In this document: piece after piece, positions 10,686 through 23,191 of the stretch
Layout: each line of letters begins with the position of its first letter
Numbering within the stretch: position 1 is the stretch's first letter
NCBI GenBank assembly: GCA_002150815.3
Contig: NDFF03000239.1
Span: 1 to 60,291, forward strand
DNA: 60,291 bases
DNA from: Grammothele lineata
Taxonomy: Eukaryota > Basidiomycota > Agaricomycetes > Polyporales > Polyporaceae
Reading direction: 5' to 3'
Position numbers and translations under genes: made by a program
The notes under the pieces: model-generated
Databases searched by the model: none
What the model was told of the DNA's origin: nothing
The model's input: the letters and a program-made list of their open reading frames with translations, nothing else

Positions 10686-12246
10686 ATGTTCGCCCGCACC
10701 GCACTCCTCGCGCTTTGCTCCGCAGCCATCGCGGCCGTCTCCCTCCCCGTCTCCGCGTCGCCCACCGTCATCCGCCGCTCTCCCGTGACCCTCCCGATCG
10801 CGCGCCGGCTGAACGTCACAGGCGCAGCGAACATCCTCGCGCTCGACCAGGCGCGCGCGAAGCAGCTCAAGTCCATCTCCTCCTCTACTTCAGGGACGTC
10901 ATTCAAGAAGGCGGCGTCGGCGTTCGACGTGATCGCGACGAACGGCGCGGTGGACTATACGGCGAGCGTGGGCGTGGGCACGCCCCCGACGTTCTACGAC
11001 TTGCTCATTGATACGGGCTCGTCGAACACGTGGTTGGGCGCGGGTCAGTCGTATGTGCAGACGAGCTCGAGTGTAGATCAGGGCCAGGAGTTTGTGAGTT
11101 GCGAGAGCTCGGGGCGTTACGGTCGCGTGCTCACGCGTTCTCGTCTCGTGACTGTAGGAAGTCATCTATGGGTCTGGTCTCGTGTTCGGTACGTGTGCCC
11201 TCACGATATGCGACGTCCGCGCCATGCTGATGGGCTTGGTGGCTTACAGGCGAGTTGTACTCGGACACTGTGACCCTCGGGGATCTCGTCATCGAGAACC
11301 AGGGTATCGGTAATGCGCTCCTTGCGTTCGGGTTCGATGGGGTCGACGGCATTCTTGGGTATGTCTCCTCCCCTCTAACTGGAATCTCCTCGACTTACCA
11401 TACGCCCACAGCATCGGCCCCGTTGACCTCACAGACGGCACCACCGAGGACGGCAACGAGGTCCCGACCGTGCTCGACAACGCCTTCACCCAAGGCTCCA
11501 TCAGCTCCGAGCTCGTCGGCATCTCCTTCGAGCCCACGAGCACCTTCCCGAACACCAACGGGGAGCTCACCATCGGGGCGCTCGACGACAGCAAGTACAC
11601 GGGCGACATCGCGTACGTGCCTGTCACGTCGACGAGCCCTGCGTCGTTCTATGTTGGGATCGACCAGTCGATCACGTATGGGGCTGCGGGCACCACGGTT
11701 TTGGCCTCCACGGCGGGCATCACCGATACTGGCACCACCCTCCTCCTTATTGCCTCTGGTACGTCTCACCCGGGCCTGTCGTATCGGATTGGAGGCTGAC
11801 CTCTGCACAGATGCGCTCGCCACGTACCAGAACCTCACTGGGGCCGTCCCGGACTCGAACACGGGTCTCCTCAAGATCACACCCGATCAGTTCGACAGCC
11901 TCGAGAGCCTGTTCTTCAACATCGGCGACGAGACGTACGAGTTCACCGCCAACGCCCAGATCTGGCCTCGCGCTGTGAGTCGCCCCCCTCCCCTTTCCCC
12001 TCCTCCCTTATCTCCCCTAACCAGCGCGGTACTGACTGTGTCTGATTCCCACAGCTGAACACGGCGATTGGGGGCGATGACGACAGCGTGTACCTCATCA
12101 CGGCCGACCTCGGCAGCGACTCTGGCGAAGGCCTCGATTTCATCGACGGCATGACCTTCTTGGAGCGCTTCTACCAGGTGTGGGACGTTGAGAACGCGCG
12201 CGTCGGGTTCGCCACGACCGAGTTCACGACAGCGACGTCGAACTAA
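10686..12246 (+). CDS. Secreted A1-family aspartic protease (polyporopepsin-like)
   Basis: Six exons (10686-11093, 11158-11188, 11250-11358, 11412-11758, 11811-11974, 12055-12246) give 416 aa. There is a signal peptide of about 20-24 aa with hydrophobic core ALLALCSAAIAAVSL. A propeptide follows to about residue 80. The first catalytic motif is DTGSSNTWLG (Asp about 109), the flap tyrosine is in IYGSG (about 140), and the second catalytic motif is DTGTTLLL (Asp about 288). The C-terminus has FLERFYQVWDVENARVGFA, typical of pepsin-fold proteins. Length and architecture match basidiomycete extracellular acid proteases, which digest protein in wood or litter at low pH. A 31-nt exon is the only oddity. 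Confidence 0.95.
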
Positions 12247-12849
12247 GTTATGCGTGCATCTGGAATTTGCTCGGGATTGGACATTGGCATATGGAACTTG
12301 GGCATTTTGGACGGATTCGTAGTGGATTTTAGGAATGTGTAGTGTATTTGGACGAGTGACGAATCTTCATTCGGGGTTTCTCGGACTCACTAGGGGAGTG
12401 GACCTAAGCGATTGTCATTGCAGACACCGGCGAGTCGGAAGAGACCTGGTCTCTTCTAAGACACGTTCATAGGAATGCGCTGGTGACCGGGAGGCCATTG
12501 AACCCTCCCATAGCGCCAGCGAAGAAGCGTACAAGCTGCTTTCCTGCCTACTCTTAGAGTTGAAAATGATAAAGGGATTTGCTGTGTGGCTTAAGACCTG
12601 GTGAAGACGGAAGAAATGCAAACGGACAGCAGTTGGCGCGGGTAGAGTCTAGATGGAAGCGCATTACGGCTGTCGACGGAGTAGTCTCCCCAACAGATGG
12701 TGAAGTTAAAGTACAGGAAGGCGTCCGCGTTGCGCAGCCAGCCAAAATGTAAGGAAGGGACGGTAGGCGACGAGGGTCTGCGTGTACAGGCCTTCCGTTA
12801 GCATGAGTTGAATGGGGATGGTACGATGCGGGCGCACCTGACGAGACGG
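12247..12849. other. Convergent intergenic region
   Basis: 3' flanks of the protease gene (+) and the bL28m gene (-). No gene-like feature was found. Confidence 0.6.
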
Positions 12850-13297
12850 TCATGAGACGGTCTTCGTGACCTCCTTCTCCGCCCCCTCTGCTAGTATTGC
12901 CGCCGCCTCCTGCCGCTTTTCTCGCACCATGATCCTCAACCGCATACCCTCCCACCCCAACAGCTCCGGCTTTGTCTTCAACAGGTAGCTGTCGAGCCCT
13001 CCGTGCTGCACACATCCTCCATGAGTCATCCCTCGTCCGCCTGAACACTCGAGCACATGTGCATACCTTCTTGATCGTCTTCAACGCGCGCGCGGTCAGC
13101 TTCACGCGTACCATCTCGCCCAGTGAGTCAGAGAAGACCCGTTTGTTCTGCACGTTGGGGAGCCACGTCCGGCGGGTCTTGTGCAGCGAGTGCGGTACGT
13201 TGTTTCCATACTGCTTCATCTTGCCTTGGAAGAGACCCAGTTGAGACCGTTTGAACGGCCCAGTGATCTTGGCCAGCGAGGGTAATGAGGGGAACAT
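12850..13297 (-). CDS. Mitochondrial large-subunit ribosomal protein bL28m
   Basis: Two exons (13297-13067 and 13005-12850) give 128 aa. Residues about 13-75 hold the bL28 signature: KRSQLGLFQGKMKQYGNN, HKTRRTWLPNVQNKRVF, then VKLTARALKTIKK at the exon 1 end. Exon 2 begins HGGLDSYLLKTKPELLG. The fungal counterpart is yeast MRPL24. The protein acts in the mitochondrial 54S subunit. The 61-nt intron has normal borders. It is transcribed divergently from the isocitrate dehydrogenase gene, a plausible pairing of mitochondrial genes around a 417-bp promoter. Confidence 0.93.
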
Positions 13298-13714
13298 GGT
13301 GCGGAGGAAGACGCGGGACGAGCGGGCCCGGCGTCGTGGACGGTGTCAAGGGCGCGTGGTGCTTTTCGGGTATGTAACCCCCCTTACAAGCGGAAACAAA
13401 CCTGGGATAACCTCGATATAGCAAACGACAAGTATTCGGCTTTACTCGGAGATCGTCCCGCGACTGAAAATTATCAGATAAGATAGGTGACTCGGCGCGT
13501 CGACGACCGCGTTGGCGAGGACGGTTGACCTGCTGACCGTCGTCCCTCGTGCGTTCCTCACGCTCTCGACCCCGCTTGCTGGCACTGGTGATTCCTCCGA
13601 GGTTCTTCTCGACCGCTGCTGTTGCTGACCGTTGGCACCCTGCCACCCCCTACAAGGTATTTATACAGTCGACTTGCTGCTTGCCGACGCAGCTGCTCTT
13701 CGTCCTGATCCACC
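13298..13714. promoter_or_regulatory. Bidirectional promoter region (bL28m / isocitrate dehydrogenase)
   Basis: This 417-bp spacer separates two divergent nuclear genes for mitochondrial proteins. A TATA-like TATTTATAC lies near 13659-13667, about 50 bp before the plus-strand ATG. Confidence 0.55.
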
Positions 13715-16700
13715 ATGTTGCCGCGCTACGTTTCGCGCACCCTCCACGGCAGGCACTTCGCCCCCGCCAACCCTGCGCTCTACCGCGGATTCGCGAGCAG
13801 CTCCGTCAGGATGCGTGAGTTCCTCCGTTGCTTTCGGCTCGTCTCGCTTCCCTGATGGCGTGCTACAATTCTCCTCGGCGGCGCTCGGGCGTGTGGCGGA
13901 CGTGCAGAGAACAAGATTGTCGTCCAGAACCCGGTCGTGGAACTTGATGGGGACGAGATGACGCGGATTATCTGGAAGAAGATTAGGGAAGAGGTGAGTG
14001 TTTCACCCTTCATTACTCGCGGTCCGGTGGTGCTTTGGGGAAGACTAGCAATGAATGTGGAGCTCGGGGCGAGGTGTCAGTCGTTTTACACTCCGTTGCG
14101 ACATCACGGAGCGCTGCAGCGGGCGCAACTACGCAACTTCAGCGGGGCATGGCAGGTGCTTGAATATCAGGCTATGCCCTTCACTGCGGTCGGCCGACTT
14201 TACAATCCCACGCGAGCAGCATGCGTTGTTCGCATTTTGGCTATTTTCACTGCTATGACGGGGCCGGGAACGTCCGGCACCGGAGCCTCGACAGCTCTGT
14301 GACATAGGAATTCTCCTGTGTTCGCGGACCGCGTATCCATGCAGTCAAAGTTATGCTACATGCCAAGGCGCTGCTCTTCACATGAGGCCGCTGATTTCGG
14401 ACGTTTTTCGCCATGTCAGAATTCTCATGCCTGAGTGTATACTCATTTTGAAGAGTCGATGCCGTCAATGGGCAGTGGATAATGATGCTGATAGTGGCGT
14501 GTTTTGTAGTTGATTCTGCCGTACCTCAAACTTGACATCAAGTACTACGACCTCGGCCTCGAACACCGGGACGCGGTACGTTCTCATATTGGCGATTTCT
14601 GTTTGTTCAGCAATGATGACTGTACACTTCGCTCTCCATTGCTCGTCACTTGTGTGCATGCTCGGTACCTGAATGGTGCACAGACCAATGACAAGGTAAC
14701 TGTCGAGGCCGCTGAGGCCATCCTCAAGCACAAGGTCGGCATCAAGTGCGCGACCATTACTCCCGACGAGGCTCGTGTGAAGGAGTTCAAGCTCAAGGAG
14801 ATGTGGAAGAGCCCCAACGGCACTATCCGCAACATCCTGGGTGGAACCGTCTTCCGCGAGCCCATCGTCCTCGACCGTATCCCCCGCCCCGTACCGGGCT
14901 GGAAGAACCCAATCGTCATTGGGCGTCACGCGTTTGGCGACCAGGTGCGCCCCCATCCCGCCTTCCGACACGCGTTTCGGCTCGGGACTTACTTCCTATA
15001 ATCGCTCCGTTCCAGTACCGCGCCTCCGACTTCCTCGCGCCCGGACCGGGCAAGCTCGAGCTCGTGTACACCCCCACAGATGGTGGCGCCCCCACCACAA
15101 TCAACGTGTACGACTTCAAGGCTGCAGGCGTCGCCCTCGCGATGTACAACACGGACGAGGTGAGATCGGCGCGCGGGCCGCCCCGCCACTTCCCGCTCTG
15201 CGTATCTCTGCGGTGGATCTGACGCTGCGTCCGCTGTTGCCGCACAGTCGATCCGCGGCTTCGCCCACTCGTCGTTCAAGATGGCGCTGCAGAAGAAGCT
15301 TCCCCTGGTGAGTCTCGTGTCGCGTGCTGCTTTGTTCTTTTCATCGCTCTCCGTCTCTGCGTCGTATCGCGTCACATCCTTTTCTTTCCTACCCCGCTCC
15401 GCTTCGCCCCGGCTCGTCACGTTTCGTGTGCCTGCTGCGCCGACGCTTCGAGTGGTCGGCGCACCTGTTCGCGCAGGCAGCAGCACAAGGAAACGAAGCC
15501 GTGGCGCAGCGGGCAAACGCCCAGACGGGCGGTCCCAGGCCCGGACTTTCGCGCACTGCACTCCACGCACCTTCTATTCGCGAGTCATCAGGATTAGGGG
15601 ATCTTGATAGCCCGCCGGTCATCAAGGGTTCTTCACCCTTCCCCCTCCCCCACCTCCTTCACACGCGCGCTTATCTCGCCCTGCCCGAGCGAGCTCGTTT
15701 CGAGACGACTCCCAGCGCACTTCCGCGGGCGTCTACGAGCGCCCGCGGAGGTGTGTGGTGTGTCCGTTGTTCTTCTCAAACTAAACCGACGCGATGGGGA
15801 TCATGTGTGTAAATCGGGCATGTGATCCCCCAGAAGCCTCTCCGGCGCTGGAAGTTGTCCATATCGAGTGGCGACGCGCACCACGCTCCGTACGCCCTCG
15901 GAGGCTAAAGAGAGCTTCGCGGCTCTCAGGGGTCTGGTGCGCTTGAGGGGGCCAGCCTCGAGGCCTCGCGGGTTGGAGGGTGGGGCGATCCTTCGGAGGT
16001 TTTTTCTGTGGGGTTCTGCGTTGCGACGTGCAGGGTGCAGTTTCAGAGAGACGTTCCAGCTCTCGTCGTATCGACAGCGTAGGCGTCCTTCCTTTGGGCG
16101 GCGTGCGCTTTTGTGCTCGTAATGACGGCCTCTTTCATGAGTACAAAGAGAGTAAATGCGTAGTTGGGCGTCGAGATGCGCGTTATCGGACGTTTGGAGG
16201 GCGAAGCGAGATTTGAATGGGTCGGTTCGCGGGAGCGCTGGCCCTGCTCGCGAAATCGCGTTGCACTCAGGGGCGGTCTCTTCGCGAGTAGGGTTGGTTA
16301 CAATCGTGCCACGGCACGAATCTCGGCAGACCTAATAGCATTGATAGAAGACGCGATACCGGGCAGGCGTAGCCGGAGAGGGGTGTGGCGTCGTTAACGT
16401 TTGGGTTGTGTTGTCGTATCTTCGCTCTTGTTCCACGGTGTGTTTGCGAACATGGGCTAACGGCAGGAATTTCACCTAGTTCATGTCCACGAAGAACACT
16501 ATTTTGAAGAAGTATGACGGAAGGTTCAAGGACATCTTCCAGGAGATTTACGAGAGGTACGCTTCTTGTCTCTTCACATATGGTCACGAGCTCATGTTTG
16601 CCTGCACAGCGAATACAAGCCCGCATTCGAGGCCGCGGGGATCTACTACGAGCACCGCCTGATCGACGACATGGTCGCGCAAGCGATCAAGTCCTCCGGC

Positions 16701-17439
16701 GGGTTCGTGTGGGCGTGCAAGAACTACGACGGCGACGTTCAGTCGGACATCCTCGCGCAGGGCTTCGGCTCGCTGGGCATGATGACCTCCGAGCTCATCA
16801 CGCCCGACGGGGACGTGATCGAGAGCGAGGCCGCACACGGGACGGTGACGCGGCACTACCGGGAGTGGCAGAAGGGCAACGAGACGTCGACGAACCCGGT
16901 CGCGTCGATCTTCGCGTGGACGCGCGGGCTGCTCCACCGCGCGAAGCTGGACGGGAACGAGCCCCTCGCGCGCTTCTGCAGGGACCTCGAGGCGGCGTGC
17001 GTCGAGGTCATCGACAAGGACGGGGTCATGACGAAGGATCTCGCGCTCGCGATCCACGGGAAAGCGATGAAGCGCGAGCACTGGGTCGTCACCGATGTGT
17101 ATATGGACAAAGTCAACGTGAGTGTCTCGCCGGAACCCTCGTCCTTCTTTTGTCTTCGCGGCGTCTGCGGGGCCTTCGTGCTCCCAGGCGGGCGAGGCGC
17201 CTCGCGCGAGAGACTTGATAGATCGCGCGAAGCCAGCCCGTGCGCGCGGCGACGACAGATCCCGCTTGGGGCTCGATTCGCCGGCCGTTCGCAGGGTAGG
17301 GTGGGGCGGGGGCGCCTCGCCGGGGGGTTGGTCTCGTCGAAGCGTAGGGCTAGCGCGCGACGCAGCAGCTGACCCGTTTGTACCCGACGCACAGGAAAAG
17401 CTCAAGGCGAAGCTCGCAGCGAGCAAGGCGAAGCTGTAG
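13715..17439 (+). CDS. idp1: NADP-dependent isocitrate dehydrogenase, mitochondrial
   Basis: Nine exons (13715-13814, 13908-13993, 14510-14575, 14684-14944, 15016-15159, 15248-15307, 16480-16556, 16610-17117, 17395-17439) give 448 aa. The enzyme oxidatively decarboxylates isocitrate to 2-oxoglutarate, making NADPH. The first ~30 residues ([17 protein letters not shown]) look like a mitochondrial presequence. Family motifs follow in order: [109 protein letters not shown] and [12 protein letters not shown]. All phases close. Introns 2 (516 nt) and 6 (1,172 nt) are far longer than the other introns, and the intron 6 content is unexplained. Confidence 0.96.
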
Positions 17440-18027
17440 TCCGTCCCGCCGCGGGGCGCGGGCGTCGGGGCGAACTATGCAGGGAGGGAGGAGCCGTCCG
17501 ACAATATTTACGTGGGGGTCGGAGGACTGATTGGACACTAGCGGGCGCGCTCGCGTGGTGGTGATGTACGTTAGCTCGTGCGCTGTCGGTCCGAATGGAA
17601 CGGCCCTGAGGGGCACGGCGGAGGCCGCCCGGAACTGGCACAGACGTGGACTCGCTCACCGCCACATCGGGCACTCCGGGCGCACGGAGGCGCGTCTCGT
17701 GGCTGCGTGCCTCTCCCAGCGACCACCAAGCGGCTGCGACTCTGCGACGTCTACCGCATGCGCGTCAAGGCGCGCGCTCGAAGGAAGGCAGGGCGGGGAT
17801 CCGCGTCATAGGCCGTGCGCTGTATTAGAACACGTCTCGACCATCTCTGATCGCGACTTTGCCTGCTCTCTCCCGAACCGACGCGTCTGCCGGGTTATGT
17901 TCTCGACGTCCTCTTCTTTCTGACTGCCGTTTCTCTTTCTCTTCCAGCATCCCACACACGCTTTTCTCCTCCCCCATCCCCGCCATTCTCACTCCACTCG
18001 CCTGCCGATCCGCCTTTTTCGCAGGTC
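17440..18027. other. Intergenic region
   Basis: Spacer between the isocitrate dehydrogenase gene and the transcription-factor gene, with a CT-rich stretch from about 17930 to 17990 before the ATG at 18028. No gene was seen. Confidence 0.6.
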
Positions 18028-21000
18028 ATGCCCCCCACCACCCGCCATCGCCAGAACGGTGAGAACAAGGAGCGGTCCGTAAAGCAACAGGAGCAGGAGC
18101 TCAAGCGCGCACGCGGTGCCATCTCCTGCGCTGAATGCCGCCGCCTTAAGCTCAAATGCAACAAGACAATCCCCTGTTCTTCCTGCGAGCGTCGCGGATG
18201 CGCATCCATATGCCCAAATGGCAGTCTCACTACCGGCCAGGGTACGAGGTGCGTCCGCCTTCTCGCCATCATGTCGCATCGAGAGCCAAACCGACCGGGG
18301 TCTTCCCCCTTCCCTTCCGGTGCTTCTCTCGCCCTCGCCGTGCCCTGCCGCGGATTGACAATCGCGTCGATCGCGCACGCATGTATCTACGCACCGCCGC
18401 CGCCGCCCGCGCAGGTTCATCCTCGCCGATACCGAGCGTCTCCACAACAAGATCCACTCCATGAGCGAACGCATCCGCTTACTCGAGGACGGGCTCGCCA
18501 TCCTCCAGTCCAGCGTCTCGCGCGATCCCCACCCCCTCCTATCTGCCGACCTCCTCAAAGTCAAGTCCGTGCTCGAGCTCCATTCTGCCGCAGACTTGCC
18601 CGACGGTGTGTTCGATACGCCCGGCTCCGGGCCTAGCTCCCTGCGCGAGGGAGGGAGCGTCGGCCCAGAGGCGAGCGACGACGGCGAGGAGGACGGCGCA
18701 GGGGGCACGCCCCCGCTCGTGGACGCTCTCGGCACGCTCGCGCTCCGCGACGACGGCGCTGCGACGTTCTACGGCCGCTCTGCTGGCTCTGAGGTGCGTG
18801 CGCCTAGCACCCTCCGATGGCCCGGGAGCCCGGCGTACTAACTTCTCCCCGTTATCGCGACGCGTCTCTGGGCTTTCCTTCACGTTCCCTCGTACCATGC
18901 CCGCCGTATGTGTAAATCTGCGGCGTGCTGGCCGAGTAGAGTCTATTACTGGTGAGTCTGAACCTTCCACATGATGGTATCACCTTTGGGGCACAGCTTT
19001 CTGAGGGCATGCGTGCCCGGGGGAGGCAAGGGTCGGCTGTGGCGCCCCGCAGGTGGTGGCAATGCGGACATTGTCGCGCCGCGATGGGCAACACCGAGCA
19101 CAGGGAACGGATGGGAGGTTCGGCGTCGGTTCGGGCCTCCGTCATCTCATCATCACGCCTGAGCGCGCCTGCCTCCGCCGAAGTGGGGTGTATTTACCGA
19201 CGCGTCTCCGGGGCTGCGCCTGCTCGGAGACGACTGTGTCCGATGGTCTCACTACAGGAAGAAGAGGGGTGTTGCGTACGAACGCGATGGGCCCTGCCAG
19301 TCTGGCACACTTGTGCGGATGATGCGAGACTCGTGGGGTGATCCCGGGGCCGGGGACGCCCACCGCTCTTGCGCTCGCTTGCCTCGTGTTCTCGCGCGTC
19401 CGTTCTGAATGCTCACAGCGTACGACTCTTCACAGGGCGAAAAACCCTACCTGGCCCTCTCGACGCTCGCGCCCTCCGCACACGGACACCCCGACCTCCC
19501 CGCCGACATCAACCGCTACGCGTCCTCGTTCCCCCATGGCCCACCAGACGTCCCCGTGTTCGACATGAAGGACATCATCCGCGGGTACATCCCACCGTGG
19601 CAGCGCGCCGCGCAACTACGCGAGCTCTACCTCGAGCACGCGCCCTGGTTCTCCTGCGTCGTCTCCCGCGCGCAACTCGAAGACGAGCTCCTGCCATTCT
19701 TCTACGACGAGGCGCGCATCGCGCGCGCAAACAGCTCGGATCCGTTCACCGCTTCGGCCGTCGGAGGAGGTGGGGCAGGCGGAGGCGCGGGCGGGGCGGC
19801 GACAGTCCCGAGCGCGCACGAGCTCGCGCTCGTCTGCGCCGTGTTCTGCTTCGGGGCGATGATGGACCCGGCCCTCCCCGCGGCCCCACGGAACGTCGAG
19901 GCGGCGCGGTACTACCAGCTCTGCCGCGCCGCGCTCAGCTTGGAGCCGGTCATGGACCGTCCGCCGGGCGTGGCGACGGTGCAGGTGCTCGTGCTCATGG
20001 GGCTCTACCAGGTGCGTTTCGCGATCGGTTTGCGTCTGTTTCGGTTTGTGTTTGGTGGCGTTGCTCGGTGCGCAGGTATCCGCCGCGCGCGGTGGTGTGT
20101 GTCCTTGCTGGCGCGAGACTGCCACATGGCTACGATGTGCACGTTTGTTTGGGCTCGTGGTACCCAGCCCCACTGCCACCGCATGCGCCGAGTTGAGCTG
20201 AGGTGCGGCGGCAGATCACTGACAGACTGCGTTTGCAGGGGCTCATCTCGGACGAGCACAGCATCGAGACAACCTGGGCGCTCACCGGTCTCAGCGCGAA
20301 GCTTGCGCAAAGTGTGAGTACGAGTGTCTGTATCATTCATGATCGTACTGATGTGTACCTCTCTTACTTTTATCTTCCCGCGATATCCGCGTCAGGCCGG
20401 TCTCCGTAAGCACGTTCTGCGCTGACCGATATTTAGTTTTTCTCATTCTTTGACCTTCCAGACCGCGACTGCTCTCGCTTCCGACTTTCCCCGGCAGAGA
20501 CTCAGAAGCGGCGCGCGGTCTTCTGGGAGGTCTTCATCCTGGATTGTTGGCAGGTGCGCGTCTCCCGGCTCTCAGAAGTGCGAGGAGAACTCACCAGAAG
20601 TGGGTGGATGTGTTGCATGACAGGCTTTGGCGACTGGCAGGCCGCCGACGTTTCAGCTTCAATTCATCGATACAGAGCTGCCCGCGGACCCAGACGAGAC
20701 GCGAGACGAGGAGGGCAACCCTCAACCGAGTTGTAAGTATCTGGCACCCCCGGCGTTGTGGGCGTAACGCTCACTGTCTGGCGTTCAGTCGCGGCGTGGA
20801 AGGCGCGCTGGGCAAAAGAGTGCCTCTCCAGCGTTGTCATGAGCACGCTCACAGCAGAAACTCCGAAGTACGCCTCCATCCTCGACCTGGATCGGCGCAT
20901 ACGCGACTTGTCACTGCCGAAGTTCGCTCAGGGCGCACCCCCGAAGGACGCTACGTTCTCTCAGGCGATGACGTACTTCATGCCGAGCTATTATCTTCAC

Positions 21001-22795
21001 ACTTGTAAGTGTCCACTCTTCTTTTGTCTTGCTAGCCACAGCTCAAGTGCGTTCTCTGCTCAGCGTTGCTGTATATCCACCGGTGCTTCTTTGCGAGCGC
21101 CCTCATCGACCACCCTGCGGACCCGCTGCGCAGCCAGTACGCGTCATCTTTCCTCGCAGGGTACAAGAGCGCGACTGCACTCTTGAGCACGACGCGCGAG
21201 CAGTACGCGCTGTTCCCCCTGCGCATTGCGCGCTACTGGGTCATATGGACACACGCCTTTTCCGCCTGTGTGAGTACGGCTTTGTCGCAAGTTCAAACTT
21301 TTGGCTATCTATCAGGCTAACGGCATTCACTGTAGGTTATGTTGGGGTCGGTAGTGACGAGGTCGAGCACGGGCAAGATGGCGCAGGCAGCCCTGGGAGA
21401 ACTTCGAATGGCTCGCGAGATGTTCGAGCGCGCCGCGGAGCATGGGGGCCCTGCGCTGAAATTCTTGGTAGGTCTTTTCTGACGGTTGGTCGCATGGTCC
21501 TGCTTTCTCACTGCGTGTCGCTTCAGCCGGTGCTCCGGAGAATCCACGAAAAGGCCCAGTCAGCGTACCTCCAAGAGGTTCCGTCTGCCTATTACAACAT
21601 ATTCGCGCCGCGTGGGGTAGACGGTCAAGATGAACTCTCGATCTTCAGCAGCCGGTACCCGCGCACAATCCACACCACCTCTGCTCGCGGCGCGTTTGCC
21701 TCCCCGGAACCTTCGATCCCCTCTTCATCCTCCGACCTCATGGGGCGCATCACTCGTCCGCCTTCGCCCATGTCTAGCGGGAGCGGCGAACCCTTCCCTG
21801 GTCTCGATGTGTCGTACCGCAATGCAATCCATCCGGGGCTTGTCGCGGAGCATGATGCCTTCGACATCCAGCTCGACGCGCAGCTCGACCAGACGAGCGC
21901 ATTCTTCTCCTCTCATTCCAGCTCCTCTTCGCACCACCATGCATCGTCCAGCTTAGATTCGCTCCCCCTTCAGGCTCAGTGGTTCAACATGCCTGAGTCG
22001 GGTCTGCCGACGCGCCTCACGCGTTCCGCCCAACGGCACCATCCTTACTCGTCCTCACACCTCCAGAGCGCGCGCTCGCGCTCCCAGCCGCAGACACCTC
22101 GCGCGCAGGCCGACCTCCACCTACTCTCAGCATCTAGTCATCTCGCACCTCCGCTCAACAGCCTCCCAATCTTCGGCGGCATCCCCCCACAGTCGCAAAG
22201 GAAGGCACAACAGCCTTCTCCCCCTGCAGCGCGGCGCAGGCCTCGCAGTTTCCACCAGGGCTTCACGCCTTCTCCCGCGGCGTCTTATTCATCCACGGAT
22301 GGTCCCGGGCTTGCATTATCGTCCTTCGACTACCACCAAGCTGTACCTGACGCGCGCCCTGGCTCCACAGGGGTTTCCTGGGGCGGCATCGACCTCTCGA
22401 GCGGGAGTGAGCACGCGTTTGGTGGCGCGGGCTCGCTCAATGGTTCCGTCACCCAAGACCCGTCGTTCGACATGCTTTTGGACAACGTCGACCTGGGCAC
22501 TATGGACGGCGCTGCGCATGGCCATGGGCGGGATCACGCTCTGTTCGGTTCGGGGTTGCCAGCGTTCGCAAACGGCGCCGGATCCGGGAAGCACGGCACG
22601 TCTGCGGACCACTTTGGGGATATGCTCACGGACATACCAACTCCTGGAGGCGCGGGCGGTGCTGGTGGGGTGAGCTTGAACGAGTCGTGGTCCTCGTTCA
22701 TGAAGCAGGAGCTAGCGCAGGGTCCAGCCGGGGCTTCCCCTCATGTTCCGCCGTTGCAACATGGGGCCAGCTGGCCAGGGTTCGAGTCGAGATGA
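18028..22795 (+). CDS. Zn2Cys6 transcription factor with fungal_trans domain
   Basis: Model: 18028-18248, 18415-18793, 18940-18951, 19436-20011, 20239-20313, 20396-20405, 20462-20553, 20624-20732, 20789-21004, 21064-21269, 21336-21467, 21527-22795; about 1,098 aa. The Zn2Cys6 cluster is at residues 34-62 (CAECRRLKLKCNK, then CSSCERRGC), followed by a short leucine-rich coiled segment (RIRLLEDGLAILQS). A fungal_trans regulatory region follows (ATFYGRSAGSE, YYQLCRAALSLEP, RDCSRF, RRAVFWEVFILDCWQ, ALATGRPPTFQLQF). The last ~350 residues are Ser/Pro/Gln/Gly-rich and likely an activation region. Microexons of 12 nt (SLLL) and 10 nt are needed for frame and motif continuity. It is a nuclear DNA-binding regulator; the target pathway is not evident. 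Confidence 0.88.
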
Positions 22796-23191
22796 TGGGA
22801 ACGTCTGAGGCAAACCATGTCGTGAATTTAGGGGTCACCTGGGGGCGCGCACAGAAGGCGGAACTTGAAGGCGGGGTGCGTTCCTCGAGGTGATCGGTGA
22901 TCGGAAGGATGGATGTCTGGGCTACGGGAATCACTATGTTATATTTTGCGCTGTCCTATTGCATGCTGTCGTCGCACCTCGTGTTACTTTATGTCTCGTT
23001 TGCTCTTCGTTTATCAGCGTAGTTATGACGCTCACGGATGTGTATGACCACTTAACATTAACTGTAGTAAATACCGAGTCTGGGAGAGCTCTGCATATGT
23101 ATTGCCGTTCAGCATCATCGATAAGAAATTTCGGTCCGTCAAAGTATGCAGAGAAATGGTAGGAATGCGAAGAAATAGTACACGACAAGGG
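22796..23191. other. Convergent intergenic region
   Basis: 3' flanks of the transcription factor (+) and the two-TM protein gene (-). Nothing else was recognised. Confidence 0.55.

Noticed and set aside
10127..10906. 259-codon minus-strand frame upstream of the aspartic protease
   Set aside because: No motif, no splice support, and it overlaps the protease 5' coding exon.
16584..17426. Long antisense open frame over the last large isocitrate dehydrogenase exons
   Set aside because: It is the GC-rich reverse frame of a highly conserved coding exon, with no family features of its own.
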